Source: Neolewinella agarilytica (lineage in GTDB: Bacteria > Bacteroidota > Bacteroidia > Chitinophagales > Saprospiraceae). Taken from it: a DNA stretch of 64,000 bases. The stretch is taken from assembly GCF_900110645.1 (NCBI RefSeq), contig NZ_FOFB01000008.1, positions 1-64,000 of the forward strand. Reading direction: 5' to 3'. Position 1 is the first letter of the stretch. Every line of letters starts with the position of its first letter. This document shows, one piece after another, positions 1-7,829 of this stretch. The notes beneath the pieces were generated by a model. It searched no databases, was not told the origin of the DNA, and worked only from the letters and a program-made list of their open reading frames with translations. The position numbers were made by a program, and so were the translations under genes.

Positions 1-118
1 TTTAGTGAAACAATGGACGGAAGCTAGGGTAACCCTTCAGAGAATTACAAGTATTCTTAAGTGAGACGGGGGAAGTTGGACGGGGTTTGTTCAACATACT
101 TGTATTCGTAACTCTTAC

Positions 119-237
119 GCATACAGCCAATATCTAGACCACTCAATTGTGCATACAGACCAATATCCAAGGGGTAAAGCACAACTCCTGGTAAAAGTGA
201 CGCATTCAGCCCAAGTTACGCATACAACCCCATATTC
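119..237. repeat. three imperfect direct repeats, GCATACA..CAATATC type
   Basis: GCATACAGCCAATATC (119-134), GCATACAGACCAATATC (151-167) and GCATACAACCCCATATTC (220-237) are imperfect copies spaced about 32 and 69 bp apart. A partial copy (GCATTCAGCCCAAG) lies at 202-215 and an inverted TGTATGCA at 243-250. The stretch 1-255 holds no gene that I can support. The repeats lie just downstream (3') of the minus-strand Fic gene of a mobile-element-associated pair, so they could be element-end or att-like sequence, or decayed iterons. Function unknown. Confidence 0.5.
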
Positions 238-255
238 GGCACTGTATGCACAACT

Positions 256-849
256 TCACCCCGCAAAATCCAGCAACAACCCATAATCCCCCCCATCCGC
301 CGCCCGCAGGGCCGCGATATACCGTCGTCGTTCTTCCGAAGCAGATACCATTCCCGCTGCTCGCCAGGAGAAGGCGGTTTGTCCGAATACATTTTCCATC
401 AATACATCCGCCATGATGCGGGAGTGCCGGCCATTCCCGTTGGGGAAGCAATGTATGCTGACCAGGCGGTGCTTGAAGCGCAGCGCAATTTCTGCCGGCG
501 GGAAAGTCTCGTTTTCTATCCAGAATAAGGTGTCATCGAGTAAAATCCGGAGCTCGCGCCCGATCATCACCCAGCTCACGCCGATGTTTTTTTCGGAGCG
601 ACGAAACACGCCCGCCCATTTCCAGACGTCGCCGAACATCTTTTTGTGGAGCTTTTTCAGAAAGGCCTCGCTCAGCGCGGCTTCGGGCGTAAGTTTTTGC
701 TTTTTGAGCCAGATTTTGGCCTTCGTGATGTTCAGTAGCTCAAATTCATCGAGCTCCCGCTGTAGGGTGATGGATTTCACCTTCAGGCCCGGCATTTCGT
801 CTTCGCTGATGGGAGTTTGCCCTTCTTCGTGGTTGTACTTCAGTCCCAC
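256..849 (-). CDS. mobile mystery protein B (Fic/DOC domain)
   Basis: A 197-residue Fic-domain protein. The motif HCFPNGNGRHSR (residues 133-144) matches the Fic signature HxFxxGNGRxxR, which binds nucleotide and transfers a nucleotide (usually AMP) to a hydroxyl side chain. The acidic residue usual before GNGR is Asn here. Length, the N-terminal segment and the partner gene match the family called mobile mystery protein B, which co-occurs with mobile mystery protein A and is often found in integrated elements. The chosen start is a GTG at 849, inside the last codons of the upstream gene, giving a 10-bp overlap and probable translational coupling. The target is unknown. An antitoxin-like or regulatory role for the XRE partner is inference. 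Confidence 0.85.
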   Translation of the reverse strand: MGLKYNHEEGQTPISEDEMPGLKVKSITLQRELDEFELLNITKAKIWLKKQKLTPEAALSEAFLKKLHKKMFGDVWKWAGVFRRSEKNIGVSWVMIGRELRILLDDTLFWIENETFPPAEIALRFKHRLVSIHCFPNGNGRHSRIMADVLMENVFGQTAFSWRAAGMVSASEERRRYIAALRAADGGDYGLLLDFAG

Positions 850-1298
850 AGCTTCCGGTCTACCTTTCGCACCAGTTCCGACGCGATCTCCTTGACCATA
901 TAAGCCGCTCGTTCCTCGTTCACCATCTGGTTCTCCAGGCTCATCTGCTGGTTGGCGCTGCTGATGATCTCATTAGCCAGCTCGCGGGCGCGCTTTTCCA
1001 CATAGTTTTCCAGGGTACCGTCTTTTGGGACGATGGCGTAGACCAGGTGCATATCAAGAGCTTCTGCCGCTTCGCGCAGATTTTGCAGGCTGATGCTTCC
1101 GGCAGCCTCTCTCGCCTCCAGTTGACTGACCGCCTGCCGGGAGATACCCATTTTACGGCCCAGCTGTGCCATCGTCATGTTCAGGGCAGACCGGATCGCT
1201 GCTACCCAACCGGATGGCGGGAGCTGCGAAGACTTCAACTCTTCGAAAGGAGCAATCTTCTGACTCAAGGAATTAACTTCTAAGTTTTTAGCATTCAT
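840..1298 (-). CDS. mobile mystery protein A (XRE-family HTH regulator)
   Basis: A 152-residue protein with an XRE/Cro-type helix-turn-helix at about residues 42-85 (TMAQLGRKMGISRQAVSQLE), followed by a helical tail. The HTH, the length and the overlapping downstream Fic gene match mobile mystery protein A. It probably binds DNA at its own promoter and controls the pair, by analogy with HTH-Fic and toxin-antitoxin modules (inference). The ATG at 1298 lies about 25 bp after a TATATTTG element. No signal peptide or membrane segment is present. Confidence 0.85.
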   Translation of the reverse strand: MNAKNLEVNSLSQKIAPFEELKSSQLPPSGWVAAIRSALNMTMAQLGRKMGISRQAVSQLEAREAAGSISLQNLREAAEALDMHLVYAIVPKDGTLENYVEKRARELANEIISSANQQMSLENQMVNEERAAYMVKEIASELVRKVDRKLWD

Positions 1299-1322
1299 GG
1301 CTTACGTAAACTTATGACTTGA

Positions 1323-1330
1323 CAAATATA
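1323..1330 (-). promoter_or_regulatory. putative -7 element of the mobile mystery A/B pair
   Basis: On the minus strand TATATTTG fits the Bacteroidota -7 consensus TAnnTTTG. It predicts a transcript start near 1316 and a leader of about 18 nt. No clear TTG is seen 19-21 bp upstream, so the call rests on the -7 element alone. A 7-bp inverted repeat (GCTTGCT at 1383-1389, AGCAAGC at 1404-1410, around an AT core) lies about 55 bp upstream and could be an operator. Confidence 0.4.
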
Positions 1331-1427
1331 ATGCTTTTGTTAAGCTTTAAGTTGACAGAATAAACTACAAAGTAAAGCTATGGCTTGCTCTATTTAAATA
1401 TAAAGCAAGCGATAGGTTGCTAAACGC

Positions 1428-1504
1428 GGACGCTCGAAGGTCCCGCAATACTGCGGGACGCTTCGAGGACCGCTTAGCCCCGCCAAAGGGACCTCAAAGC
1501 GTCG
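1428..1504. repeat. intergenic repeat cluster, GGACGCTTCGAGGTCC family
   Basis: Three related 16-mers occur here: GGACGCTCGAAGGTCC (1428-1443), GGACGCTTCGAGGACC (1456-1471) and the inverse GGACCTCAAAGCGTCG (1489-1504). The same family recurs at 41949-42009. Between the first two lies the near-perfect palindrome GTCCCGCAATACTGCGGGAC (1440-1459), whose sister copy sits inside the giant gene at 46007-46026. The cluster lies 3' of mvaD and could form stable RNA hairpins. Confidence 0.7.
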
Positions 1505-1522
1505 TGGAGCGCGCCTTTCTCC

Positions 1523-1561
1523 CATTCACTCATTCAAGCATTCAAGCATTCACTCATTCAC
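1523..1561. repeat. short tandem CATTCAAG/CATTCACT repeat over the mvaD stop
   Basis: A run of CATTCACT, CATTCAAG, CATTCAAG and CATTCACT units, about 39 bp of 8-mers, covers the stop codon of mvaD (TGA at 1550-1552 on the minus strand). Such low-complexity tandems can change in copy number and shift the C-terminus of the protein. Confidence 0.7.
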
Positions 1562-2647
1562 CTCCAACCGCTCCGGCCCCTTCCCGACCCGATCCGCGAG
1601 GTACATCTTGTCTTCGCAGAAGTAGAGTAACTCCTCGCGGATGAATTGCTTCACCTCTGCCGCTACGGCGTGGGGATACAGCAGGTGCAGGTTCGGTCCG
1701 GCATCCAGGGTGAAATACAGCGGATTGCCCGTATCCGCACGATAGCGATGAATTCGCTCGATCACCTGCAGGGTATTCGGCCGGATCAGGATGTAGGGCG
1801 GGTGGCTGCTCATCATCAGCGCGTGCAGCGTCAGCGCTTCGGATTCAAGGATTTCGCCGAAACGTTCCACGTTCCCGTGTTTCAACACGGAAAGCATCTC
1901 ATCCGTTCTCCGGTTGGCCTGCGCGTAGCGCGCAGTGGCGTAGGGGTTGCCCTCCATCAGGCCGTGCCCCGCACGGCTGCTGACGGACTTCTCTGATTTA
2001 GAGATCAGCAGTATATCGTCGTGGTAATTTTTAAAGACCTCGTGCAGGCTCTCCGTTACGGAGACGGCGTACTCATCACTACTCCCGTCCAGGCCCGGGA
2101 GCTTGCCCCAAACGGCCGCACCGCCGTAGACGGATCGGCAGGCGCTGCCAGAGCCCAGTCGGGAGAGGTAACTCGCTTTCGCCAGAAACTCGGCCCGGTC
2201 CGCAAAGGGCTCAAATAATTCCTCTTCCAGACTGACCAGGCAAAGCGCTAACGCACTCATGCCGGAAGCAGAACTTGCAATTCCTGCCGAATGTGGAAAA
2301 CTGTTGCTTGTTTCAATCGTAAAGCTTAATTGTTTTAAAAACGGATAAACCGGCAAAAGCTTCTCCAGGAAGGCTTTTGTCCGCTCCGTGAAGCCCGAAT
2401 TTGGCGTTCCATCGAGCAAAAGGGCTACTTCGACGCTCTCTCCGGCCTCCTGACGGCTTTTATAGCGCAAGGTGGTATCAGTAGCTGCCCCACTCAGCGT
2501 AAAGCTCACAGAAGCGTTCTGTGGGAGTTGGTTTCCGTGTTTTCCCCAATATTTTACCAACGCAATGTTTGAAGGACTCCGCCATCGAATGGCTCCGGGA
2601 ATAATTTCACTGCTGATGACGGTGAGGCTGGGGTTGTGGTAATTCAA
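1550..2647 (-). CDS. mvaD: diphosphomevalonate decarboxylase
   Basis: A GHMP-family enzyme that converts mevalonate 5-diphosphate to isopentenyl diphosphate with ATP, in the cytoplasmic mevalonate pathway. The family sequence SPSNIALVKYWGKHGNQLPQ near the N-terminus, the glycine/serine loop PHSAGIASSASGMSA and the C-terminal FTLDAGPNLHLLYP are diagnostic. No ATG lies near the conserved start. I chose the TTG at 2647, which gives about 365 residues and a normal leader before SPSN. A longer frame to 2788 would add residues encoded by a GC-rich intergenic hairpin (CCCTCCC/GGGAGGG arms at about 2698-2750), so it is rejected. No other mevalonate gene is in the window. Confidence 0.9.
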   Translation of the reverse strand: MNYHNPSLTVISSEIIPGAIRWRSPSNIALVKYWGKHGNQLPQNASVSFTLSGAATDTTLRYKSRQEAGESVEVALLLDGTPNSGFTERTKAFLEKLLPVYPFLKQLSFTIETSNSFPHSAGIASSASGMSALALCLVSLEEELFEPFADRAEFLAKASYLSRLGSGSACRSVYGGAAVWGKLPGLDGSSDEYAVSVTESLHEVFKNYHDDILLISKSEKSVSSRAGHGLMEGNPYATARYAQANRRTDEMLSVLKHGNVERFGEILESEALTLHALMMSSHPPYILIRPNTLQVIERIHRYRADTGNPLYFTLDAGPNLHLLYPHAVAAEVKQFIREELLYFCEDKMYLADRVGKGPERLEVNE

Positions 2648-2896
2648 AATATTACTATTTTTATAATATAAAATTGGTCGGGCTTTTATAACACCCCCCT
2701 CCCAACCGTTCGCTTCGCGTCTGCCTGCGGCGGTCCCAAGGGGGAGGGTCATTAAAACGCTAAGCGTTTCGGATAAAAATGATCGCAACTGCTCTTTCGT
2801 GCAACCGCCCGCAAAATACGAAGGGCCGGGTCAACCCGAAAGCTGCCCGACCCTAAGAGATCAAATTTGAAGTAGGTGATCTATCCCGGAAGGTTA

Positions 2897-5230
2897 CTAA
2901 CGATTAGAACCTTCCTTCTCTTTAGCCCGACGATCGCGCTGCATGGGGTTTTCACCGCCGCCACGGCTACGGCTCTTGTACAGGTCAAAACGACTTACTT
3001 CCGTTTGGGAAGGGTAGTAGTTGTTGCTACGGTCCGTGTCGGCTGTTTCCAGGAAAGGATCGAGGTTGATACTTTTTACTTCCTTGGTGAAGGGGAATAC
3101 CTTACTCACCTTCTTGTAGTCCTTTCTCCAGATTTCAGCGGGGATGCGCTGTACTTCCGTCGTACCATCGGCAAAGGTAAACTCAAGAATGATGGGCATC
3201 ACCAATCCACCCTTATTTTCAAAGGTAAGTTCGTAGTAATACTTGTTAGCGGCCAGCACGGCGCGCTCCGCGTCGTTCAGACCTTTGAGGTACTGCTCGT
3301 ACTCTTCTTTATCCAATACGGTGCTGGACAGTGGATCGTATTCCGTGTAGAAGTCCCGTAGCGTACGGTCCTGCTCATCGTAGGTTTGGGCGATCTCTTC
3401 CCGGTTGCGGATCGTGCTGATGTTTTCCTCCCGGGCTTTCATCTGCTGCTTCGTCATTTCGTTTTCCACCATCGGGTTGCGGGTGTTAACCCGGAATGGC
3501 TCAACGCTGCTCAGGGCAATGTCGGTATGATCAGTGGTAAAGAACCAGCCGCGCCAGAACCAGTCGAGATCAATGCCCGAGGCATCTTCCATCGTCCGGA
3601 ACAAATCAGCGGGGGCGGGGTGCTTGAACTTCCAGCGGTTAGCGTACTTCTTAAAGGCGTAGTCAAACTGCTCACGGCCCATGATCGTTTCCCGCAGGAT
3701 GTTCAGGCCAGTAGCGGGCTTACCGTAGGCGTTGTTACCAAATTGCCAGATAGACTCGGAGTTGGTCATAATGGGCGAGATGAACTTCTTGTCACCTTTC
3801 ATGTAGTCGACAATCTTATGGGCGGGGCCACGGCGGCTGGGGTAGTCCCGTTCCCACTGCTGTTCGGTCAGGTACTGCAGGAAGGTGTTCAGGCCTTCGT
3901 CCATCCAGGTCCACTGACGCTCATCGGAGTTAACGATCATCGGGAAGTAGTTGTGGCCTACTTCGTGGATGATTACCCCGATCATACCGTACTTCGTTCG
4001 TTCGCTGTAGGTGCCGTCTTCTTCGACGCGGCCGAAGTTGAAGCAGATCATGGGGTACTCCATACCGATGTTAGCGGCGTTGATGGACCATGCCACGGGG
4101 TAGGGGTAATCGAAAGTGTAGTGACTGTACCACTTCAGAGTGTGCGCAACGGCCTTCGTACTGAAGCGCTCCCAGAGTGGATTACCTTCTTTGGGGTACA
4201 TAGACATCGCCATGACGGTGCTGCCGTCAGACTGCTTTACGGCCATTGCATCCCAGATGAACTTCCTGGAGCTGGAGAAAGCGAAGTCCCGTACGTTCTC
4301 GGCGTTGAAGTGCCAGGTCTTCTCTTTGGCAGACTTCGTCTTTTCGCGCTCTACGGCTTCCGCCTGGGTGGCGATGATGACGGGCTGGACGAATTCTTTA
4401 GCGGCCTCGTCCAGGCGCTTCCGCTGTTCACGCGTCAGCACGTCGTTCGGGTTCTGCAGGGTTCCGGTGGAGGCTACGAGGTGATCAGCCGGTACGGTGA
4501 TCTTCACGTCGTAGTCGCCAAAGGTGAGGGCAAACTCACCACTGCCCAGAAACTGCTTATTCTGCCAGCCTTCGTTGTCGATGTAAACCGCCATCCGGGG
4601 AAAGAACTGGGCGATGGTGTAGAGGTAGTTATCGTCCTCTTCGAAGTACTCAGAGCCGGAGCGGCCACCGCCGTCTTTCATCCGGTCGTTGATGTTGTAC
4701 CACCACTTTAGTTGCAATTCAGTGCTGGCGCCCGGCATCAGTGGTTCGGCCAGGTCTACCCGCATCATGGTTTTCTCGATGGTGTAGTTGGCGGCTTTAC
4801 CGCTACCGTCTTTTACGTAGTCGATCTTGAAGCCGCCATCAAAGGTGGGCTCCAGGCGGGAAAGGCTGCGCAGGGTCATCCGTTCATTGACGTTGCTGGT
4901 ACCAATCTTATAGGTATCGCTGTCGAGGGCACGAACGTTCTGGTCCAGTTGAATCCAGAGGTAGTCCAGCGCATCCGGAGAGTTGTTATGGTAGGTAATC
5001 TTTGAAGTACCGTAGATCTTCTGCTCGGCGTCGTCCAGACGAATTTCCATTTCGTAATCAGCCTGCTGCTGCCAGTATTCGTGGCCGGGTGCGCCGGCAG
5101 CATTACGGTATACGTTGGGGGTGGGAAGCTCGGTGTAGAGCTGGCGGAAAGGATTCTTATTGACGTTCTCCGTCTGGGCAAACAGACCAGCAGAGAGAAC
5201 CATCAACAAGGCAAACAAAGTAATTCTCAT
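2897..5230 (-). CDS. secreted M1-family metallopeptidase (aminopeptidase N-like)
   Basis: A 777-residue zinc peptidase with a signal peptide at residues 1-19 (MRITLFALLMVLSAGLFAQ). The gluzincin motif HEVGH at 422-426, followed 18 residues later by Glu445 (WMDEG), supplies the zinc ligands and the catalytic Glu. The exopeptidase motif near NIGMEYP departs from the usual GAMEN, as happens in Bacteroidota M1 members. The N-terminal third is the M1 beta-sandwich. It is probably periplasmic or surface-exposed and releases N-terminal residues from peptides. It stands alone; the gene upstream on this strand is thrC, beyond a terminator. Confidence 0.9.
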   Translation of the reverse strand: MRITLFALLMVLSAGLFAQTENVNKNPFRQLYTELPTPNVYRNAAGAPGHEYWQQQADYEMEIRLDDAEQKIYGTSKITYHNNSPDALDYLWIQLDQNVRALDSDTYKIGTSNVNERMTLRSLSRLEPTFDGGFKIDYVKDGSGKAANYTIEKTMMRVDLAEPLMPGASTELQLKWWYNINDRMKDGGGRSGSEYFEEDDNYLYTIAQFFPRMAVYIDNEGWQNKQFLGSGEFALTFGDYDVKITVPADHLVASTGTLQNPNDVLTREQRKRLDEAAKEFVQPVIIATQAEAVEREKTKSAKEKTWHFNAENVRDFAFSSSRKFIWDAMAVKQSDGSTVMAMSMYPKEGNPLWERFSTKAVAHTLKWYSHYTFDYPYPVAWSINAANIGMEYPMICFNFGRVEEDGTYSERTKYGMIGVIIHEVGHNYFPMIVNSDERQWTWMDEGLNTFLQYLTEQQWERDYPSRRGPAHKIVDYMKGDKKFISPIMTNSESIWQFGNNAYGKPATGLNILRETIMGREQFDYAFKKYANRWKFKHPAPADLFRTMEDASGIDLDWFWRGWFFTTDHTDIALSSVEPFRVNTRNPMVENEMTKQQMKAREENISTIRNREEIAQTYDEQDRTLRDFYTEYDPLSSTVLDKEEYEQYLKGLNDAERAVLAANKYYYELTFENKGGLVMPIILEFTFADGTTEVQRIPAEIWRKDYKKVSKVFPFTKEVKSINLDPFLETADTDRSNNYYPSQTEVSRFDLYKSRSRGGGENPMQRDRRAKEKEGSNR

Positions 5231-5325
5231 TGGTATGGGGGTAATTGATAATAAGTGCTAAGGTAACTAATGGTGCTAACACAGATCAGACAAAGGTGTT
5301 CTACGGTCCTTTAGCATACATAAGA

Positions 5326-5432
5326 GGGCGCTACACGCAGGTGCAAGGTTGGTTTGTACCGCCGGCTTCAGCCGGCGGTGGGCAGACTAAACTCGGCCCT
5401 ACAGCTCCCCCCTGCACCTGCGTGTAGCGCCC
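5326..5432. repeat. inverted pair of the 20-bp interspersed repeat, with internal hairpin
   Basis: GGGCGCTACACGCAGGTGCA (5326-5345) and its exact reverse complement (5413-5432) frame a second perfect hairpin, ACCGCCGGC-TTCA-GCCGGCGGT (5358-5379). The 20-mer is a member of the TGCACCTGCG(N3-4)GCGCCC family that is scattered through the window. The structure lies between the M1 peptidase start and the parS-like sites and resembles a composite REP-type unit. No coding potential was recognised. Confidence 0.85.
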
Positions 5433-5435
5433 CAA

Positions 5436-5451
5436 TGTTCCACGTGGAACA
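5436..5451. other. putative parS centromere site 1
   Basis: TGTTCCACGTGGAACA is a perfect 16-bp palindrome fitting the parS core TGTTnCACGTGnAACA bound by ParB in chromosome partitioning. A second perfect copy lies 46 bp away (start to start). ParB/ParA genes are not in the window, so binding is inferred from sequence and pairing. Confidence 0.7.
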
Positions 5452-5471
5452 AAGGGAGCAGTGCCAAAAGA

Positions 5472-5507
5472 AAGAGGGTGATGTTCCACGTGGAACATCA
5501 CCCTCTT
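5472..5507 (-). terminator. terminator of the thr operon, with parS in the stem
   Basis: A 36-bp perfect palindrome (arms beginning AAGAGGGTGATG, centre CCACGTGG) lies 21 bp past the thrC stop. On the minus strand it is followed by TTTCTTTT, the pattern of an intrinsic terminator. Its centre is a full parS-like site, so one sequence could act as RNA terminator and as DNA-binding site. Confidence 0.75.
5482..5497. other. putative parS centromere site 2
   Basis: The same TGTTCCACGTGGAACA palindrome, here forming the tip of the larger 36-bp perfect palindrome at 5472-5507. Having two sites in 62 bp makes chance very unlikely and is typical of parS clusters near replication origins. Confidence 0.7.
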
Positions 5508-5528
5508 ATTACTCGTGTTTGAGCAGGT

Positions 5529-6863
5529 CTAACCAAAGGTTTTCCGCAGCCAATCCTTCACCGGCTCGTAGGCAGTGCTCATTTGTTTGGCTACCTTTTG
5601 CTTGTGTTCCAGCTCCTTCAGGCGAGTGGGAACCTCAATAGGATGGCCGAGGATACGCTCAACGTCAGGCTTGAATTTACTGGGGTGAGCTGTTTCCAGA
5701 ATAACCCCACGGGTGTTGGGATTTTCCTTCTGCCACTCATTGAGCGCCAAATAACCAACCGCTCCGTGAGGATCAATAACGTAGCCAAAGCGTTCTTCTA
5801 CTTCCCGTACGGCCTGTTCCGTGCTGGCGTCATCGTAGGCGTAGCCAGAGATCAGTTCCAGCATGGCAGCATGGGTAGCGGGGGAGGAGGCGTCTTTTCC
5901 GTTGACGTGACCGTAGAGATTGAGCATGCGGGCAAAGTTGCTCGGGGCTCCTACATCCATCGCATTGGAAAGCGTAGCTACCGAAGGACGGGGACTGTAG
6001 ACACCACTACTCAGGAACTCCGGTACTACGTCGTTACGATTCGTAGCCGCAATGAAATGACTAACGGGAAGCCCCATTCGCTGCGCCAGCAATCCCGCCG
6101 TGAGGTTGCCAAAGTTGCCACTGGGAATACAGAAAGCAACGGGATCGCCCGCAGCGCCCAGTTGTTTATAGGCTTCGAAGTAGTAGAAGGACTGAGGAAT
6201 CAGGCGGGAGATATTGATGCTATTGGCGGAACTCAGGCGAATCTCGCTACGCAGTTGCTCATCCAGGAAGGCCTGCTTCACGATGGCCTGGCAATCATCA
6301 AAGGTCCCGTCTACCTCCAGGGCGTGGATATTATGCCCCAGGGTGGTTAGTTGTTTTTCCTGCAAGAGACTCACCTTCCCCTTGGGGTAAAGGATCACCA
6401 CCTGAATGCCCGGGGTCTTATAAAAGCCAGCCGCTACGGCACCACCGGTATCTCCGGAGGTAGCCACCAGAATGACTAATTCTTTATCGTTCCCTTTATT
6501 GAAATGCCCCATCAGGCGAGACATGAAGCGGGCACCGAAGTCTTTAAAAGCCAGGGAAGGGCCGTGAAAAAGCTCCAGCACGTAGCGCTTATCGTCCAGC
6601 TTAACTACGGGAGCGGGGAAGTTAATGGCGTCGTAGACCAAAGCTTTCAGCTCTTCGTCGGGCACATCATCTTGCAGAAGATGGCGGCTTACCTGAAAGC
6701 CGATCTCCGCAAAAGACATATAGGGTAGCTCCTTGAAGAAAGCTGCGGGCAGCGGCTCCAGGCGTTCGGGCATGAAGAGGCCATTGTCTGCCGGTAAGCC
6801 CCGGAAGATCGCTTCGGGTAAATCAGCCTTTAGCTCGGGGTTGTTAGTACTGTAAAACTGCAT
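5529..6863 (-). CDS. thrC: threonine synthase
   Basis: A PLP enzyme of 444 residues that converts O-phosphohomoserine to threonine, the last step of the threonine branch. The N-terminus (MQFYSTNNPELKADLPEAI) is typical of the short bacterial thrC clade. Lys107 in SLAFKDFGARF is the PLP Schiff-base lysine; the phosphate-binding loop ATSGDTGGAVAAG follows. It is the third gene of a thrA-thrB-thrC operon read from 10292 downward, 24 bp after thrB. A strong hairpin at 5472-5507 ends the operon. Confidence 0.95.
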   Translation of the reverse strand: MQFYSTNNPELKADLPEAIFRGLPADNGLFMPERLEPLPAAFFKELPYMSFAEIGFQVSRHLLQDDVPDEELKALVYDAINFPAPVVKLDDKRYVLELFHGPSLAFKDFGARFMSRLMGHFNKGNDKELVILVATSGDTGGAVAAGFYKTPGIQVVILYPKGKVSLLQEKQLTTLGHNIHALEVDGTFDDCQAIVKQAFLDEQLRSEIRLSSANSINISRLIPQSFYYFEAYKQLGAAGDPVAFCIPSGNFGNLTAGLLAQRMGLPVSHFIAATNRNDVVPEFLSSGVYSPRPSVATLSNAMDVGAPSNFARMLNLYGHVNGKDASSPATHAAMLELISGYAYDDASTEQAVREVEERFGYVIDPHGAVGYLALNEWQKENPNTRGVILETAHPSKFKPDVERILGHPIEVPTRLKELEHKQKVAKQMSTAYEPVKDWLRKTFG

Positions 6864-6887
6864 AGTTCAGATAGGGTAGGGAGGCGG

Positions 6888-7823
6888 TTAAAGAATAACG
6901 ACGCCGTCCTGATTGATGGGAGAAACGTACAACTGGCTATTGACGCCATGAAGCGCAAAGGCCTCCTGCATACCCTGGCCCGCTGCCTGCGCCAGGTAGC
7001 CAGAATCACAAAGGGCAAAGACGGATGGGCCAGCACCACTGATGCTACAGCCCAGTGCCCCGCACTCGAGGGCTGCTTTCTTTACGTCGTCAAAGCCTTT
7101 GATCAGCTGCTTGCGCTGTGGCTCAACGATGTGGTCTTCCAGTGAGCGCCCGAGTAAGGGGAGATCATTGGTGTATAGTGCAGTGATAAAACTGGCGAGG
7201 CTTCCCGTCTGCCGGATAGCTTTCTTAAGGCTGATCGTATCACTCAGCACCGCCCGGGCATCCCGGGTGAGGATTTCAATGTCAGGGTGCACCACCGCAA
7301 CCTGCAGGTTCTGGGGTACGGGCAGGTGATGAATATCCAGCGATTCGTTAGAGCGAATCAGGGTAATACCACCTACGAGAGAAGGGGCTACATTGTCTGC
7401 ATGAAAGCTACCGTCCGCTACTTCTTCACCCAGGACGGAGAAGTAGAGCAAAGACTCCCGGCTCAGGGGTGCGCCCAGCAATTCATTGACGGCCACCACT
7501 GCGCCGGCTGCGCTGGCGGCGCTGGACCCTAAGCCACTGCCGAAGGGCATTTTCTTGTGCACCTCCAACTCAATACCCAGGTCTTCTTTTCCCAGATGCT
7601 TCAGCAAGGTGTAAGCCGCTACGCCAGCGGTATTCTCTAATACTTCGGTGGGCAAAATCTTATCGCCCGTGCCGGTGATGGCAACGATCTTAAGCCCTGT
7701 AATATCCGGGTTGAGCCGAGCGACGATCTCGTCTCCGGGCCGGTTAATGGCAAAGCCCAGGATGTCAAAACCAACGGCAACGTTGGCTACCGTAGCCGGT
7801 GCAAATACGCGTACTTCTTTCAT
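6888..7823 (-). CDS. thrB: homoserine kinase
   Basis: A GHMP kinase of 311 residues that phosphorylates homoserine with ATP to give O-phosphohomoserine. The ATP-binding loop MPFGSGLGSSAASAAGA at about 92-108 and the C-terminal GCSISGAGPSVFAL motif are those of ThrB. It starts 6 bp after the thrA stop and is followed by thrC, so the three steps are probably co-translated from one transcript. Confidence 0.95.
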   Translation of the reverse strand: MKEVRVFAPATVANVAVGFDILGFAINRPGDEIVARLNPDITGLKIVAITGTGDKILPTEVLENTAGVAAYTLLKHLGKEDLGIELEVHKKMPFGSGLGSSAASAAGAVVAVNELLGAPLSRESLLYFSVLGEEVADGSFHADNVAPSLVGGITLIRSNESLDIHHLPVPQNLQVAVVHPDIEILTRDARAVLSDTISLKKAIRQTGSLASFITALYTNDLPLLGRSLEDHIVEPQRKQLIKGFDDVKKAALECGALGCSISGAGPSVFALCDSGYLAQAAGQGMQEAFALHGVNSQLYVSPINQDGVVIL

Positions 7824-7829
7824 TGGGCC

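Noticed and set aside
3386-4711. 441-codon open frame on the plus strand
   Set aside because: It is a shadow of the M1 peptidase, which has signal peptide and zinc motifs on the minus strand.
5436-5451. simple restriction-like or chance palindrome
   Set aside because: A second identical 16-mer nearby and fit to the parS core make chance unlikely, so it is kept as a parS candidate.
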